Assembly: GCA_012729015.1 (NCBI GenBank)
Contig: JAAYDY010000117.1
Span: 1 to 60,929 of the forward strand
Direction of reading: 5' to 3'
Length of the DNA: 60,929 nt
Source: Phycisphaerae bacterium
GTDB lineage: Bacteria > Planctomycetota > Phycisphaerae > FEN-1346 > JAACEH01
Both the position numbers and the translations under genes were made by a program. This document shows, piece after piece, positions 35,965 to 45,318 of the stretch. The first letter of the stretch is position 1. Every line of letters begins with the position of its first letter. The notes below the pieces were generated by a model. That model was given only the letters and a program-made list of their open reading frames with translations, was not told the DNA's origin and did no database searches.

Positions 35965-37764
35965 ATGGCGCTTTCGCGGGACACAGATCGTCTGAGTGCG
36001 GCCGATGCGTCGGTGGAGCTTGCCACCGGCGGCGTCACGGCCGCCATTGAGCTGCCGCCGGCGCGACACACGCGTTGGAAGCAACTCGGACAGATTCTGA
36101 TCGACGAGGGCGTCCTGACACAGGAGGTGCTCGACGAAGCCCTGGCCCACCAGCAAGGCACCGAGAGCCGCCTCGGCCAGGTCCTGATCGAGCGCGGCCT
36201 GGCGTCGGAAGCCCAGGTCATGCGGTGCCTGGCACTCCAGTTCGGCCGCCCGTTCGTCCGCCCGACCGCCGACCAGGTCAGCCGCGACATCCTCGACCGG
36301 CTGCCGACGGAACTGCTCAACGCTCACAGTTTTGTGCCCCTCGAAGTCAGCGACGGCATGCTGACCGTGGCCACCGACGACCCGGCGAACGTGTTTCTGT
36401 TCGACGAAATCCGGCGGCTGACGCATATGGGCGTGCGAACCGTGGTGGCCTGTCGCAGCGAGATCGCGGCGGTGCTCGACGAGTTCGACCGTGGCGAGAC
36501 GGCCATGCAGGTCGAGGAACTGATCTCCGGCGTCGAGGACAACGACGTCGAGGTGGTCGAGACCGAGTCGGACGAACTGCCGGACCTGGAGAAGGTGGCC
36601 GGCGAATCGCCGATCATCCGGCTGGCCAACTACATCATCAGCGACGCCGTCAAACAGGGCGCCAGCGACATTCACATCGAGCCGTCGGAAACGAATCTGC
36701 GCGTGCGCTACCGCATCGACGGATCGCTGTTCGAGACGATGAAACCTCCGGTGAGCATGCACGCGGCGCTCATCAGCCGCATCAAGATCATGGCCAACCT
36801 GGACATTTCGGAGCGTCGTCTGCCGCAGGACGGTCGCATCCGGGCGATGGTCCGCGGCGGCGTCGTGGACCTTCGCGTGAGCACGCTGCCGACGACCGCC
36901 GGCGAGAAGTGCGTGATCCGCATTCTGGACAACGGCAGCATTACAATCGGCCTGGAGCGTCTCGGCTTCAGTCCTGACAATCTGGCCATGTTCCGTGGGC
37001 AGATCGCGCAGCCGCACGGCATCATCCTGGTCACCGGCCCGACGGGCTCGGGCAAGACCACCACGCTCTACTCCGCGCTCCAGGAGCTGAAGTCCGACTC
37101 GATCAACATCTCGACGGTGGAGGATCCTGTGGAGTACCGCCTGGGATTCGTCAACCAGGTGCAGGTGATCGACCGCATCGGGATGACGTTCGCCGCCGCG
37201 CTGCGAAGTCTGCTGCGGCAGGACCCGGACGTGATCATGGTGGGCGAAATCCGCGACGGCGAGACCGCGAAGATCAGCGTGCAGGCCGCCCTGACGGGGC
37301 ACCTTGTGCTCTCCACACTGCACACCAACGACGCGCCGTCGAGCATCACGCGACTGATCAACATCGGCATCGAGCCGTACCTGATCGCCGCGTCGCTGAA
37401 CGCCGTGGTGGCGCAGCGCCTGGTGCGGCGCATCTGCAAGCACTGCGCGGCCGAGTACGCGCCGTCGGATGAGTTGAAGCAGTTCCTCGAAATTCAGGGA
37501 CTGACGGACGTGAAACTGATGCGCGGCGCCGGGTGCCCCAAGTGCCGCAACACCGGCTACTCGGGCCGCGTGGCCCTGTACGAGATGCTGCTGATGGACG
37601 ACACCGTGCGCGACCTGGTGACATCGAATCCGTCGGTGACGGAGCTTCGCCGGCTGCTTCGCGAGCGCGGCATGGTGACGCTGCGCGAGGATGGGTTCGA
37701 GAAGATGCGGCAAGGACACACGACAATTGAAGAGGTGCTTCGCGTGACAGAAGCGGGCCACTGA
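35965..37764 (+). CDS. pilB: PilB/GspE-type extension ATPase with MshEN-like domain
   Basis: The 599-residue ATPase has an N-terminal double motif of the MshEN kind at residues 40-63 and 69-92 (24 + 5 + 24 residues): LG at 41-42 and 70-71, Gly at 49 and 78, Leu 56 and Val 85, Gln at 63 and 92, with Arg at 69 but Gln at 40. MshEN binds c-di-GMP. Then come the N2 domain, Walker A GPTGSGKTT near 356-364, RQDPDVIMVGEIRDGETA and TLHTNDAPSS, and a zinc-type pair CKHC ... CPKC near 490-528. It drives pilus extension or secretion. pilT follows by 22 bp. The riboswitch upstream points to the same messenger. Confidence 0.93.
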   Translation: MALSRDTDRLSAADASVELATGGVTAAIELPPARHTRWKQLGQILIDEGVLTQEVLDEALAHQQGTESRLGQVLIERGLASEAQVMRCLALQFGRPFVRPTADQVSRDILDRLPTELLNAHSFVPLEVSDGMLTVATDDPANVFLFDEIRRLTHMGVRTVVACRSEIAAVLDEFDRGETAMQVEELISGVEDNDVEVVETESDELPDLEKVAGESPIIRLANYIISDAVKQGASDIHIEPSETNLRVRYRIDGSLFETMKPPVSMHAALISRIKIMANLDISERRLPQDGRIRAMVRGGVVDLRVSTLPTTAGEKCVIRILDNGSITIGLERLGFSPDNLAMFRGQIAQPHGIILVTGPTGSGKTTTLYSALQELKSDSINISTVEDPVEYRLGFVNQVQVIDRIGMTFAAALRSLLRQDPDVIMVGEIRDGETAKISVQAALTGHLVLSTLHTNDAPSSITRLINIGIEPYLIAASLNAVVAQRLVRRICKHCAAEYAPSDELKQFLEIQGLTDVKLMRGAGCPKCRNTGYSGRVALYEMLLMDDTVRDLVTSNPSVTELRRLLRERGMVTLREDGFEKMRQGHTTIEEVLRVTEAGH

Positions 37765-37786
37765 GCGGGCCCGGAAAGGAACACTC

Positions 37787-38878
37787 GTGACGCTGGTTGA
37801 GGTTGCACAGAACGTTCGGATAACCAAGCTCCAGCAACTGCTGACGCGGACCCTGGAATCGAAGGCCTCGGACCTTCACCTGGTGGTCGGCCACCCTCCG
37901 TGCCTTCGGATCAATACGGTGCTTCACCCGATTGAGGGCGAGGAGACGCTCACGCAGGCGTGCCTTGAGGAGATGGTCCTGGAGATGCTTGGCGAGGACC
38001 GCTTCGCGACGTTCCTGAAGAACCGCGAGGCGGACTTCTCGACGGCCGTGGCGGGGCTCGGGCGTTTCCGCGTCAACGCCCACTTCCAGCAGGACGTCAT
38101 CGGCATCGCGTTCCGCGCCATTCCGGCCAAGACGCCCGTGCTGGACCAGCTCAACCTGCCTCCCGTCGTGCAGTCGTTCGCGGACCTGCCGCGCGGACTG
38201 CTCCTGGTGACGGGCGACACGGGCTCGGGCAAATCGACGACGCTTGCGGCCATCATCGACCACATCAACCAGACGCGCCGCCAGCACATCATCACGCTGG
38301 AGGACCCGATCGAGTACCGCATTCAGAGCAAGCAGTGCCTGGTCGAGCAACGCGAGATCGGCAGCGACAGCCACTCGTTCAGCGCCGCCCTGCGGACCGT
38401 GGTTCGCCAGGATCCGGACGTGATCCTCGTGGGCGAAATGCGCGACCTGGAGACGGTGGCCGCGGCCGTAACGGCCGCCGAAACCGGCCACTACGTTCTT
38501 TCGACCCTTCACACCATCGACGCCTCGGGCACCATCGAACGCATCATCGACTTCTTCCCGCCGCAGCAGCAGAACCAGATTCGCGGCCAGTTGGCCAACA
38601 CGCTGCGCGGCGTCGTCAGCCAGACGCTCTTCCCGCGCATCGACAAGCCGGGCATGGTGCCCGCCGTCGAGGTGCTGGTGATGACGCCGGCCGTCCGCAA
38701 CTGCATTCGCGAGGACCGCCTGTTCGAGATTCCCAACGTTATCACCACGAACCGGTCTCTCGGCATGCAGTCGCTCGATTCGTCGATCCGCGACCTGTAC
38801 ATGAACGGGTTCATCAGTCGCGAGTCCGCTCTGGCCCAGGCGTCCAACCCGGACCGCCTGGCCAAGACGCTACAGTAG
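37787..38878 (+). CDS. pilT: PilT-type retraction ATPase
   Basis: This 363-residue ATPase has the PilT start (KLQQLLTRTLESKASDLHLV), Walker A TGDTGSGKST near 141-150, RQDPDVILVGEMRDLET, TLHTIDASGT, the PilT-specific GRNRQ-like segment and AVRNCIRED, which corresponds to the AIRNLIRE motif needed for retraction. GTG start. A retraction ATPase points to a dynamic type IV pilus more than to a type II secretion system. pilC follows by 14 bp. Confidence 0.93.
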   Translation: MTLVEVAQNVRITKLQQLLTRTLESKASDLHLVVGHPPCLRINTVLHPIEGEETLTQACLEEMVLEMLGEDRFATFLKNREADFSTAVAGLGRFRVNAHFQQDVIGIAFRAIPAKTPVLDQLNLPPVVQSFADLPRGLLLVTGDTGSGKSTTLAAIIDHINQTRRQHIITLEDPIEYRIQSKQCLVEQREIGSDSHSFSAALRTVVRQDPDVILVGEMRDLETVAAAVTAAETGHYVLSTLHTIDASGTIERIIDFFPPQQQNQIRGQLANTLRGVVSQTLFPRIDKPGMVPAVEVLVMTPAVRNCIREDRLFEIPNVITTNRSLGMQSLDSSIRDLYMNGFISRESALAQASNPDRLAKTLQ

Positions 38879-38892
38879 CAGGAGGCAGTGAC

Positions 38893-40056
38893 ATGACAAC
38901 CACTCCCACGTACTCCGCGCAGCCGATCGTCGGCTCGACCCGCGCGCCGGCCGCCGCACCTGTCCAGGCCGCCGAGCCGGCCGCCCCCAGGGCGTCGATC
39001 ATGACGGTCCAACTCGGGGCCCGCATCACCCAGCGCGACATCCTCACCGTGACGCGGCAATTGAGCGTCATGGTCAAGGCCGGCATCAGCATCACGCAGG
39101 CCCTCGAGAACATGGCCCAGCAGACGACCAATCCGAAGCTGGCCAAGCTGCTCTTTCAGCTCTACGACGACGTGGAGGCCGGCAAGCCGTTCAGCGAGGC
39201 CGTTGCCGCGCATCCGAAGGTCTTCTCGCCGCTCTACATCCACATGATCCAGGCCAGCGAGCTCTCGGGCAGCTTCAGCCACATCCTGTCGCGCATCGCC
39301 GACTACCTGTCGCAGCAGCTCGAAACGCGCAGCCAGGTCATCGCGGCCATGCTGTACCCGATGATCATCGGCGTCATGGCGGTCCTGGTCACGATCTTCA
39401 TGCTGACGTTCATCCTGCCGCAGTTCCTCGTCTTCTTCGAGGGCAAGGAAGACCTGCTTCCACTGCCGACGACGCTGCTGCTGGGCCTGAGCTGGTCGAT
39501 GACCACGTTCTGGTACTTCTACATCGCCGGCGCCATCGCCCTGGCCATCGGCCTGGTCGTGTTCAGCCGCACGGACGCCGGGCACTACTTCTTCGACACC
39601 CTGAAGCTCAACGTGCCGGTCTTCAAGAAGCTCTTTCATTGCCTCTACCTCTCGCGCGGCTTGAAGACTATGGGCGAGCTGGTCAACGCCGGCGTACCGA
39701 TGCTCGAGACGTTGAACGTCACAGCCAAGGTGACCGGCAATCTGCACTACCGCGACCTGTGGCTCCAGGTGCGAGACACCGTTCAGCAGGGCCAGACCAT
39801 CAGTCAGACGCTGTTGCGCTCCACGCTCATGCCGCGCGGCGTCACGCAGATGATCTCCGCCGGCGAGGAGTCGGGCAGCCTGGCCAACGTTCTGGCCGAC
39901 GTATCGGAGTTCTACGACCGTGAATTGAAGGCTGTGATCAAAGCCAGCACGGCAGTGATCGAGCCGCTCATGATCATCGTCATGGGCGGCGTGGTCGGCT
40001 TCGTGGCCAGCAGCATCATGCTGCCGATCTTCCAGCTGTCGAGGCTTGTGAAGTGA
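38893..40056 (+). CDS. pilC: PilC/GspF-type inner-membrane platform protein
   Basis: This 387-residue protein has two T2SSF repeats: ITQRDILTVTRQLSVMVKAG with ... AASELSGSFSHIL-type helices and, in the second half, LYLSRGLKTMGELVNAGVPM with MISAGEESGSLANVL. Membrane helices are near 155, 215 and the C-terminus. It forms the platform moved by PilB and PilT. GGAGG precedes the ATG at 38893. Its stop overlaps the next start by one base (TGATG). Confidence 0.92.
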   Translation: MTTTPTYSAQPIVGSTRAPAAAPVQAAEPAAPRASIMTVQLGARITQRDILTVTRQLSVMVKAGISITQALENMAQQTTNPKLAKLLFQLYDDVEAGKPFSEAVAAHPKVFSPLYIHMIQASELSGSFSHILSRIADYLSQQLETRSQVIAAMLYPMIIGVMAVLVTIFMLTFILPQFLVFFEGKEDLLPLPTTLLLGLSWSMTTFWYFYIAGAIALAIGLVVFSRTDAGHYFFDTLKLNVPVFKKLFHCLYLSRGLKTMGELVNAGVPMLETLNVTAKVTGNLHYRDLWLQVRDTVQQGQTISQTLLRSTLMPRGVTQMISAGEESGSLANVLADVSEFYDRELKAVIKASTAVIEPLMIIVMGGVVGFVASSIMLPIFQLSRLVK

Positions 40057-40571
40057 TGATGAAACGAAATCGCAAGGAAACCGATCTTCGTGTTGCGAAC
40101 TGCGGCCGCGCAGGGTTTACGCTCGTCGAAATCCTCGTGGCGGCCGCCATTATCGGCATGGTCTTCGTGGTGCTGCTGGAGGCCTTCACGGTGGGTCTGC
40201 GAATGATCGAGCAGAGCCGCCGGATGACCATGGCCGCATCGCTTGCCGAAGAGATTCACGAGATGGTTCTGACATTGCCTCTAGCGGATCCCGAGATTCC
40301 GGGCCAGTGGGGCCTGGAGGCCGGGGAACTCATGCCGCCGGACGATGTGGACGACCTGGACGACCAGGTCTTCTCGCCGCCGGTCGGCGGGGACGGGTTG
40401 GTGCTCACGGGCGCCGACGACTATGCGCAGCACGTGACAGTGACCTCGGTATCGGCGTCCGACTTCGCCGTGGCCGTCGCCGACGGCACGTCCAACGTGT
40501 GCCGCGTGTCCGTCTCGGTCACCCATCGAGGCCTCGAAGTGTCGCGGGTCTCCTGGGTGCTGGTCCGCTAG
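40056..40571 (+). CDS. type II pseudopilin, PilV/GspI-like
   Basis: This 171-residue protein has a classic type IV prepilin leader: a charged N-terminus ending CGRAG and then FTLVEILVAAAIIGMVFVVL, with Gly at -1 and Glu at +5. The small C-terminal domain is unrecognised. PilV/GspI-like minor pilins help start pilus growth. ATG at 40056 or 40059; both follow the pilC stop. It begins a run of four pseudopilin-type genes. Confidence 0.85.
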   Translation: MMKRNRKETDLRVANCGRAGFTLVEILVAAAIIGMVFVVLLEAFTVGLRMIEQSRRMTMAASLAEEIHEMVLTLPLADPEIPGQWGLEAGELMPPDDVDDLDDQVFSPPVGGDGLVLTGADDYAQHVTVTSVSASDFAVAVADGTSNVCRVSVSVTHRGLEVSRVSWVLVR

Positions 40572-40594
40572 GGGCGCGGAAAGAGGGGTGTATC

Positions 40595-41941
40595 ATGAGG
40601 ACAGTCCGCACACAGAACGGATCCGTTCTGGTGGTCACGCTGGTGTTCGTGGCGGTGTTCGGGGCTCTGGCCGTGGGGTACCTTGCCGCCAGCAACGCCA
40701 GCCTGGAGTCGTCGCGTCTGTACGTGCACAGCCGTCGCGCCCACTTCGCGTCCGAGATGGGCCTGGAACTGGCCCGGCGCATCCTGCCTGATGCGGACGT
40801 GGCCGGCACGACGACCTACGGCGAGACACTGGCCGCGCTGGCCACGGCCCTTAACGACCAGTATCAGGCGACGCTCTTTCACGGAGCGGCCGCCACGGTC
40901 CAGTCCAACTGCCTGATGGTGCCGACGCTGTCGGTGACGTTGCCCGAAGGCACCGCCCGGACGCGCATGATGATCTACGCGACGAGCCACGACGACTACT
41001 ATGTCTGGAGCGAGGGGACCTTCAATGAGTGCCGCCAGACGCTGCGGTTGCGGTTCCAGGCCGAGCGCGACATGTCGCTGCTGACAACCTTCGGCGTGGC
41101 CTCGAAGAGCCGCATCCGCATGCTCGGCAACGCCCAGATCATCGGCTTGAACGATCCGCAGGAAGGGTCGGTGCTTTCGACCACCATGGTGACGCTCGAC
41201 CCGATCGACATCACCGGGCACGTGCTGATCAGCGGCGATGCGGCTATCACCAACCCTGACGGCACCGTCAGCTACAAAGGCAACAGCAATATCGAGGGCG
41301 ACATCCGGATCGGGGTGCGCGAGCCGCCCTTCCCCGAGGTAGATACCAGCCTCTTCGAGTCGTACGCCACAGCTATCGTGGACGCCTCGACCGACACGTC
41401 GTCGGACAGCTACCTGGAGAACATCCGCATCGTCGCCGGGACGAACCCGACGTTCACCGGCCACTGCACCATTCGCGGCGTGGTCTACATCGAGTCTCCC
41501 AACGAGGTCCACTTCACGGGCGGGGCCGACATCATCGGTGTCGTCGTGGTGGAGGAACCAAGCGGCGTGACTGACTTCGCGACTCACAACATCACCTTCA
41601 ACGGCACATGCAGCGCGGAGTCCGTTTCGCAACTACCCGATCTCCCGCAATTCGCCGGCCTGCGCAACCTCGACGGATCGTTCCTTCTGGCGCCCGGGTA
41701 CGAGGTGCACTTCCTCGGCAACTTCGGGACCATCGGCGGCTCGATCTATGCGAGCAAGATGGACTTCAGCGGGACGGCCGCCACGACGGTTCGCGGCAGT
41801 GTGCTGAACTGCGAGGACACGGATTTCACGGTGGGCGGCACCGCCGGTATCACCATTGACCATACCGGGATCAACGACCCACCTGCGGGGATGATCTTCC
41901 CGAGGGTGTTGAAGTACACCGAAGGCAGCTACCTGGAGTAG
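40595..41941 (+). CDS. PilX-like minor pilin with beta-solenoid body, first of two
   Basis: The 448-residue protein has a PilX-like N-terminus: short basic lead, hydrophobic helix (GSVLVVTLVFVAVFGALAVG) and the helix region SRRAHFASEMGLELARRI. There is no GFTLIE-type cleavage motif. From about residue 170 the body is made of short repeats of the type GNAQIIGLNDPQEG, ITGHVLISGDAAITN, GNSNIEGDIRIG, suggesting a parallel beta-solenoid. It is clearly a paralogue of the next gene. It may sit at the pilus tip. Confidence 0.75.
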   Translation: MRTVRTQNGSVLVVTLVFVAVFGALAVGYLAASNASLESSRLYVHSRRAHFASEMGLELARRILPDADVAGTTTYGETLAALATALNDQYQATLFHGAAATVQSNCLMVPTLSVTLPEGTARTRMMIYATSHDDYYVWSEGTFNECRQTLRLRFQAERDMSLLTTFGVASKSRIRMLGNAQIIGLNDPQEGSVLSTTMVTLDPIDITGHVLISGDAAITNPDGTVSYKGNSNIEGDIRIGVREPPFPEVDTSLFESYATAIVDASTDTSSDSYLENIRIVAGTNPTFTGHCTIRGVVYIESPNEVHFTGGADIIGVVVVEEPSGVTDFATHNITFNGTCSAESVSQLPDLPQFAGLRNLDGSFLLAPGYEVHFLGNFGTIGGSIYASKMDFSGTAATTVRGSVLNCEDTDFTVGGTAGITIDHTGINDPPAGMIFPRVLKYTEGSYLE

Positions 41942-41970
41942 TCGCAGTGCGCCGAGTTGAGGAACATCGT

Positions 41971-43326
41971 ATGGGTGGACACGCAAGACAGAAAGGTTCC
42001 GTGCTGGTCGTGGTGCTGGTCTTTGTGGCCGTATTCAGCGCCCTGGCGGTGGGCTACCTGGCGGCGGCCAACGGCTCGCTGCGCAGCGCGCGTCTTTACG
42101 TGGACAGCCGCCGAGCCCACATGGCGGCAGAGGCCGGGCTGGACGTCGTTCGCGAAGCCCTGCCCCGTGTGAGCCTCAAGGGGGCCGTCACCACCGAGGA
42201 CCAGCTTGCCGCCATCGCCACGAGCCTCAACGCTCAGTACCGTGATACCCTCTTCGGCGGTCATCCGGCCGTCGTGGACGAGGACCAACACGCCGTGATC
42301 GTCCCGGCGGTGACGCTGAGCATGCCCGAGGGGGTGACGTCGATTGCCCTGTGCGTGCAAGCCGGCGTCAATAACACGTTCGCCGTCCAGAGCGTCGGCG
42401 CGGCCAGCGACTGCGCCCAGAGCGTGGGCCTGTCGTTCAGCATCGAGGAAGACACCCTGATTCTGGCGAATTTCGGCGTCGCGTCGCGCAGCCGCATCGG
42501 CATGACAGGCAATGCGTCCATCGAAGGCGTCAACGACGGCAAGGAGGGATCCGTCCTCTCAGCGACCTACTCCTATGAGGAAGCGGTCTCGCTGACCGGC
42601 AACATCGACGTCTCCGGCGACGTGTCCGTGGTCAATCCCGAGGGATGCGTCAGCATGGTCGGCAATGCCGACATCGGCGGCGACGTGAGAATCGGCGTCG
42701 AGGATCCGGAGTTTCCGACGGTCGATGCCAGCCCGTTCGAGATCTACGCCACGAGCATCGTGGACAGCACGACGCCCACCGGCGGCAACCGTTACTTCGA
42801 GAACATCCGCATCCGCGCCGGGACGAACCCGACGTTCAGCGGCAACACCACGATCCGCGGCGTCGTCTACGTCGAGTCGCCCAACAAGGTGCATTTCTCG
42901 GGTAACCTGAACTTCATCGGCGTGATCGTCTGCGAGCCGCCGGAAGATGAGGACCTTGATCTGGACAACCATTCGCTCAAATTCACCGGCAACACGTCGA
43001 CCAACGGGGTCGAGTCACTGCCGGCCGGCGCTCAGTTCGACGGTCTCCGCGACCTCGGCGGCGCGTTCATCCTGGCCCAGGGCTACTCGCTGCAATTCAC
43101 GGGCAACTTCTCGACGATCAACGGCACGATGGCGGCCAGCGAATTCAAGTTCACCGGCAACGCCGGCGGCACCATCTGCGGGAGCCTGCTGTGCTACGAC
43201 GACACGAACTTCACCATGACCGGCAACAGCCATCTGCTGTTCGACCACAGGAACCTGAAGACCAACCCCCCGGGCCTTGTGTTCCCGGTGAAGCTGGTGT
43301 GCGTGGGAGGGAGTTATGTGGAGTAG
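41971..43326 (+). CDS. PilX-like minor pilin with beta-solenoid body, second of two
   Basis: This 451-residue protein matches the previous one along its whole length: the membrane helix (GSVLVVVLVFVAVFSALAVG), SRRAHMAAEAGLDVVREA, FGVASRSRIGMTGNASIEG, NGKEGSVLSATYSYEE-like segments and the GNTTIRGVVYVESPNKVHFS repeat. The tandem pair arose by duplication. ATG at 41971 is chosen with GAGG upstream; a GTG at 41947 is possible. Its 3' end overlaps the next gene by 11 bp. Confidence 0.75.
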   Translation: MGGHARQKGSVLVVVLVFVAVFSALAVGYLAAANGSLRSARLYVDSRRAHMAAEAGLDVVREALPRVSLKGAVTTEDQLAAIATSLNAQYRDTLFGGHPAVVDEDQHAVIVPAVTLSMPEGVTSIALCVQAGVNNTFAVQSVGAASDCAQSVGLSFSIEEDTLILANFGVASRSRIGMTGNASIEGVNDGKEGSVLSATYSYEEAVSLTGNIDVSGDVSVVNPEGCVSMVGNADIGGDVRIGVEDPEFPTVDASPFEIYATSIVDSTTPTGGNRYFENIRIRAGTNPTFSGNTTIRGVVYVESPNKVHFSGNLNFIGVIVCEPPEDEDLDLDNHSLKFTGNTSTNGVESLPAGAQFDGLRDLGGAFILAQGYSLQFTGNFSTINGTMAASEFKFTGNAGGTICGSLLCYDDTNFTMTGNSHLLFDHRNLKTNPPGLVFPVKLVCVGGSYVE

Positions 43327-43876
43327 TTGGGCTCATAGCGGCATCTCGCGCCGGCGTCCCCGCGCCAGCAGCAGCGGAAGTCGCCGCTGCGTCGCTGCGT
43401 TCACGCTCGCCGAGATGCTGATTGCCATGACCCTGCTGGCCATGATCCTCGGGAGCGTGGCCATGGCCATGCGCGGCGCCTCGCAGGCCGTCTCGTTCGG
43501 CAACGAGCAGACGCGTTCCAACATGATCGCCACCCTCGTCCTGGACCGCCTGCGAACCGACATCCGACGGGCCGACGTGGTGACGCTGAACTCGCCGAGC
43601 CATACGATCAGCCTCACCATGCCCAGCGGCGAGCAGAAGAGCTACACGTGGTCCGGCGCGCCCGACACGCCGCTCGTCTATCGCTGCGCCGCCAGCCCGG
43701 CCGGCGTCACGCTCGCCGAGCACGTGACGGCGTTTGTCCTCACCTCGGTGAACGACTACAGCGACGTGCGCGGGGCCACCGTTCCGGTCAGCGTCCGCGT
43801 CGAGCTCCAGGTGCAGCAGGGCAAGGCCACCACACGCATGGAGACCACTGTCCGGCCGCGGCGCAACGTGCTCTGA
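43316..43876 (+). CDS. PilW/GspJ-like pseudopilin
   Basis: The 186-residue protein has a type IV prepilin-like segment AAFTLAEMLIAMTLLAMILG after a basic leader; the residue before Phe is Ala instead of Gly, an unusual but tolerated cleavage site. Glu is at +5. The C-terminal domain (RLRTDIRRADVVTLN, VTAFVLTSVNDY) resembles PilW/GspJ proteins. It is the last gene of the pil operon; a minus-strand thioesterase gene ends 7 bp away. Confidence 0.78.
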   Translation: MWSSWAHSGISRRRPRASSSGSRRCVAAFTLAEMLIAMTLLAMILGSVAMAMRGASQAVSFGNEQTRSNMIATLVLDRLRTDIRRADVVTLNSPSHTISLTMPSGEQKSYTWSGAPDTPLVYRCAASPAGVTLAEHVTAFVLTSVNDYSDVRGATVPVSVRVELQVQQGKATTRMETTVRPRRNVL

Positions 43877-43883
43877 GGCCGGC

Positions 43884-44285
43884 TCAGGCCAGCCCCAGAC
43901 GCTCGAGCAACGCCTCGGGCATGCGGCGCAACTCGCCGCGCCGCGTGACGCAGGCCAGCGTCGTGCGCCCCTCGGCCAGCAGCACCTCGTCCCGATAGAA
44001 ACGGTAGTGGTGGTCGATCCGCGCGCTGGTGGCGCGGTCGATCGAGGTCTCCAGCACCAGCTCGTCGTCGTACCGGGCGGGCTTGTGAAACGTCAGGTGA
44101 AGCTTCGCGACCACCAAGCAGCAGTCGTCCGACTCCAGTTCGCGGTAGCTCATCCCCGTGGCCCGGAGCATCTCGGTGCGCCCCATCTCCATGTATACCG
44201 GATAGCAGCTCGAGTTGACCTGTCCGAGGCGGTCCGCCTCCGGGTAACGAACGCGAATGCTCATACGATGCGGCGACAACGCCAT
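43884..44285 (-). CDS. hotdog-fold acyl-CoA thioesterase (4HBT/YbgC-like)
   Basis: The 133-residue protein has the 4HBT pattern RVRYPEADRLGQVNSSCYPVYMEMGRTEML, with the Asp in the position of the catalytic Asp of YbgC/FcbC-type enzymes, and HLTFHKPARYDDELVLET. It should hydrolyse acyl-CoA thioesters. It has its own promoter and lies convergent to the pil operon. Confidence 0.85.
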   Translation of the reverse strand: MALSPHRMSIRVRYPEADRLGQVNSSCYPVYMEMGRTEMLRATGMSYRELESDDCCLVVAKLHLTFHKPARYDDELVLETSIDRATSARIDHHYRFYRDEVLLAEGRTTLACVTRRGELRRMPEALLERLGLA

Positions 44286-44324
44286 CGCGGGTCCTTTCTG
44301 CGGCCGGGTGCTTCGGCGACGCCC

Positions 44325-44352
44325 ATTATGTCGGGGCGCAGCGGCTTTTCAA
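44325..44352 (-). promoter_or_regulatory. thioesterase promoter
   Basis: On the minus strand, TTGAAA (44352-44347), a 16-bp spacer and CATAAT (44330-44325) make a sigma70 promoter 40 nt upstream of the ATG at 44285. The -35 side lies in a 24-bp sequence repeated at 55763-55786. Confidence 0.55.
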
Positions 44353-44430
44353 GTCCCCTGCCCGACCGCACCGACTCAGTCCTTGCGCCCCCAGCCCGCC
44401 GCACGATGACGCCGCACGGGGCAGCCGCAC

Positions 44431-45312
44431 TCATGGAATGAGAGGAAGACGCTTTCGAAACACACTGGGCGACGTGCCGCATTCCCTTCTGAACGTCCTG
44501 CTGAAGTACTGGAGTGACGCATAGCCGCATGCGCGGGCCACCTCCGAGATGTTGTTGCGCCGGTCCTGGAGCAACTCACGGGCTCGAGCCATCCGCTGTC
44601 GGGCAAGATGCTGCATTGGGCTGACTCGAAGGTATGACCGAAACAACCGACCCAGCGTCTGAGGGCTCACATGCACGTGCCTGGCCACCGCCGCGAGGGA
44701 CAGGCTGCCGTGCAGATTCTGCTCCATGAATGCTACCGCCTGCTCGATGCGCTCCTGGGTGGACAGGCTCGCGAGCCCCAGGTACGCCTTGCGAAATTGG
44801 GCCATGATCTCGAGCAAGGTGGCAGTCAGCATCAACTCGCTCAAGTCATCTTCCGGCCTCGTCCGAATGCTATGGAACCGGTCTCTGATCGTGGCGGCGT
44901 CGATCTCGGCCATCAGCGACAACTCGGGCAGCCCTGGGAGAGCGAGTCGCAGCCGCTGCGGGTCGACGTATGGGGCCGCGTCGCTGACGGGCCGTCCGTC
45001 CAACAGGCAATCGAAGTGGACGTAGATCATCAGCAGTGTCTGGTCGGGACCGGTCCGTTGCCTGGCCCGGACGCCAGCCGGAATGAGGACAACGCGACCG
45101 GGTCGCAGGTCGAGCGTGTGCCCCAACATACACACCTGGCACGAGCCCTCGATGCCTATCCAGAGATCGAAGTCGCCGGGCACCTCGTCTCCGTCGTCCT
45201 GGTTTGGTCCCATGGCATAAACATTGGGTCCCAGCCCCCAGGGGCGCGGCTGGTGGACATCCACCGCGAGGTGGGACCAACTCGTCAGGCTGTGACCGGG
45301 CCGAGATGCCAT
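44431..45312 (-). CDS. AraC-family transcriptional regulator
   Basis: The 293-residue protein has an N-terminal cupin-like sensor domain (residues about 20-110; HTLDLRPGRVVLIPAGVRAR) and a C-terminal AraC HTH pair: SLAAVARHVHVSPQTLGRLFRSYL and NISEVARACGYASLQYFSRTF followed by the conserved GTSPSVFRK. It probably responds to a sugar. It is divergent from the aminotransferase gene at 45433. The ATG at 45312 has a -10 box ending 6 nt upstream, so the mRNA may be leaderless. Confidence 0.88.
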   Translation of the reverse strand: MASRPGHSLTSWSHLAVDVHQPRPWGLGPNVYAMGPNQDDGDEVPGDFDLWIGIEGSCQVCMLGHTLDLRPGRVVLIPAGVRARQRTGPDQTLLMIYVHFDCLLDGRPVSDAAPYVDPQRLRLALPGLPELSLMAEIDAATIRDRFHSIRTRPEDDLSELMLTATLLEIMAQFRKAYLGLASLSTQERIEQAVAFMEQNLHGSLSLAAVARHVHVSPQTLGRLFRSYLRVSPMQHLARQRMARARELLQDRRNNISEVARACGYASLQYFSRTFRRECGTSPSVFRKRLPLIP

Positions 45313-45318
45313 GAGCAG

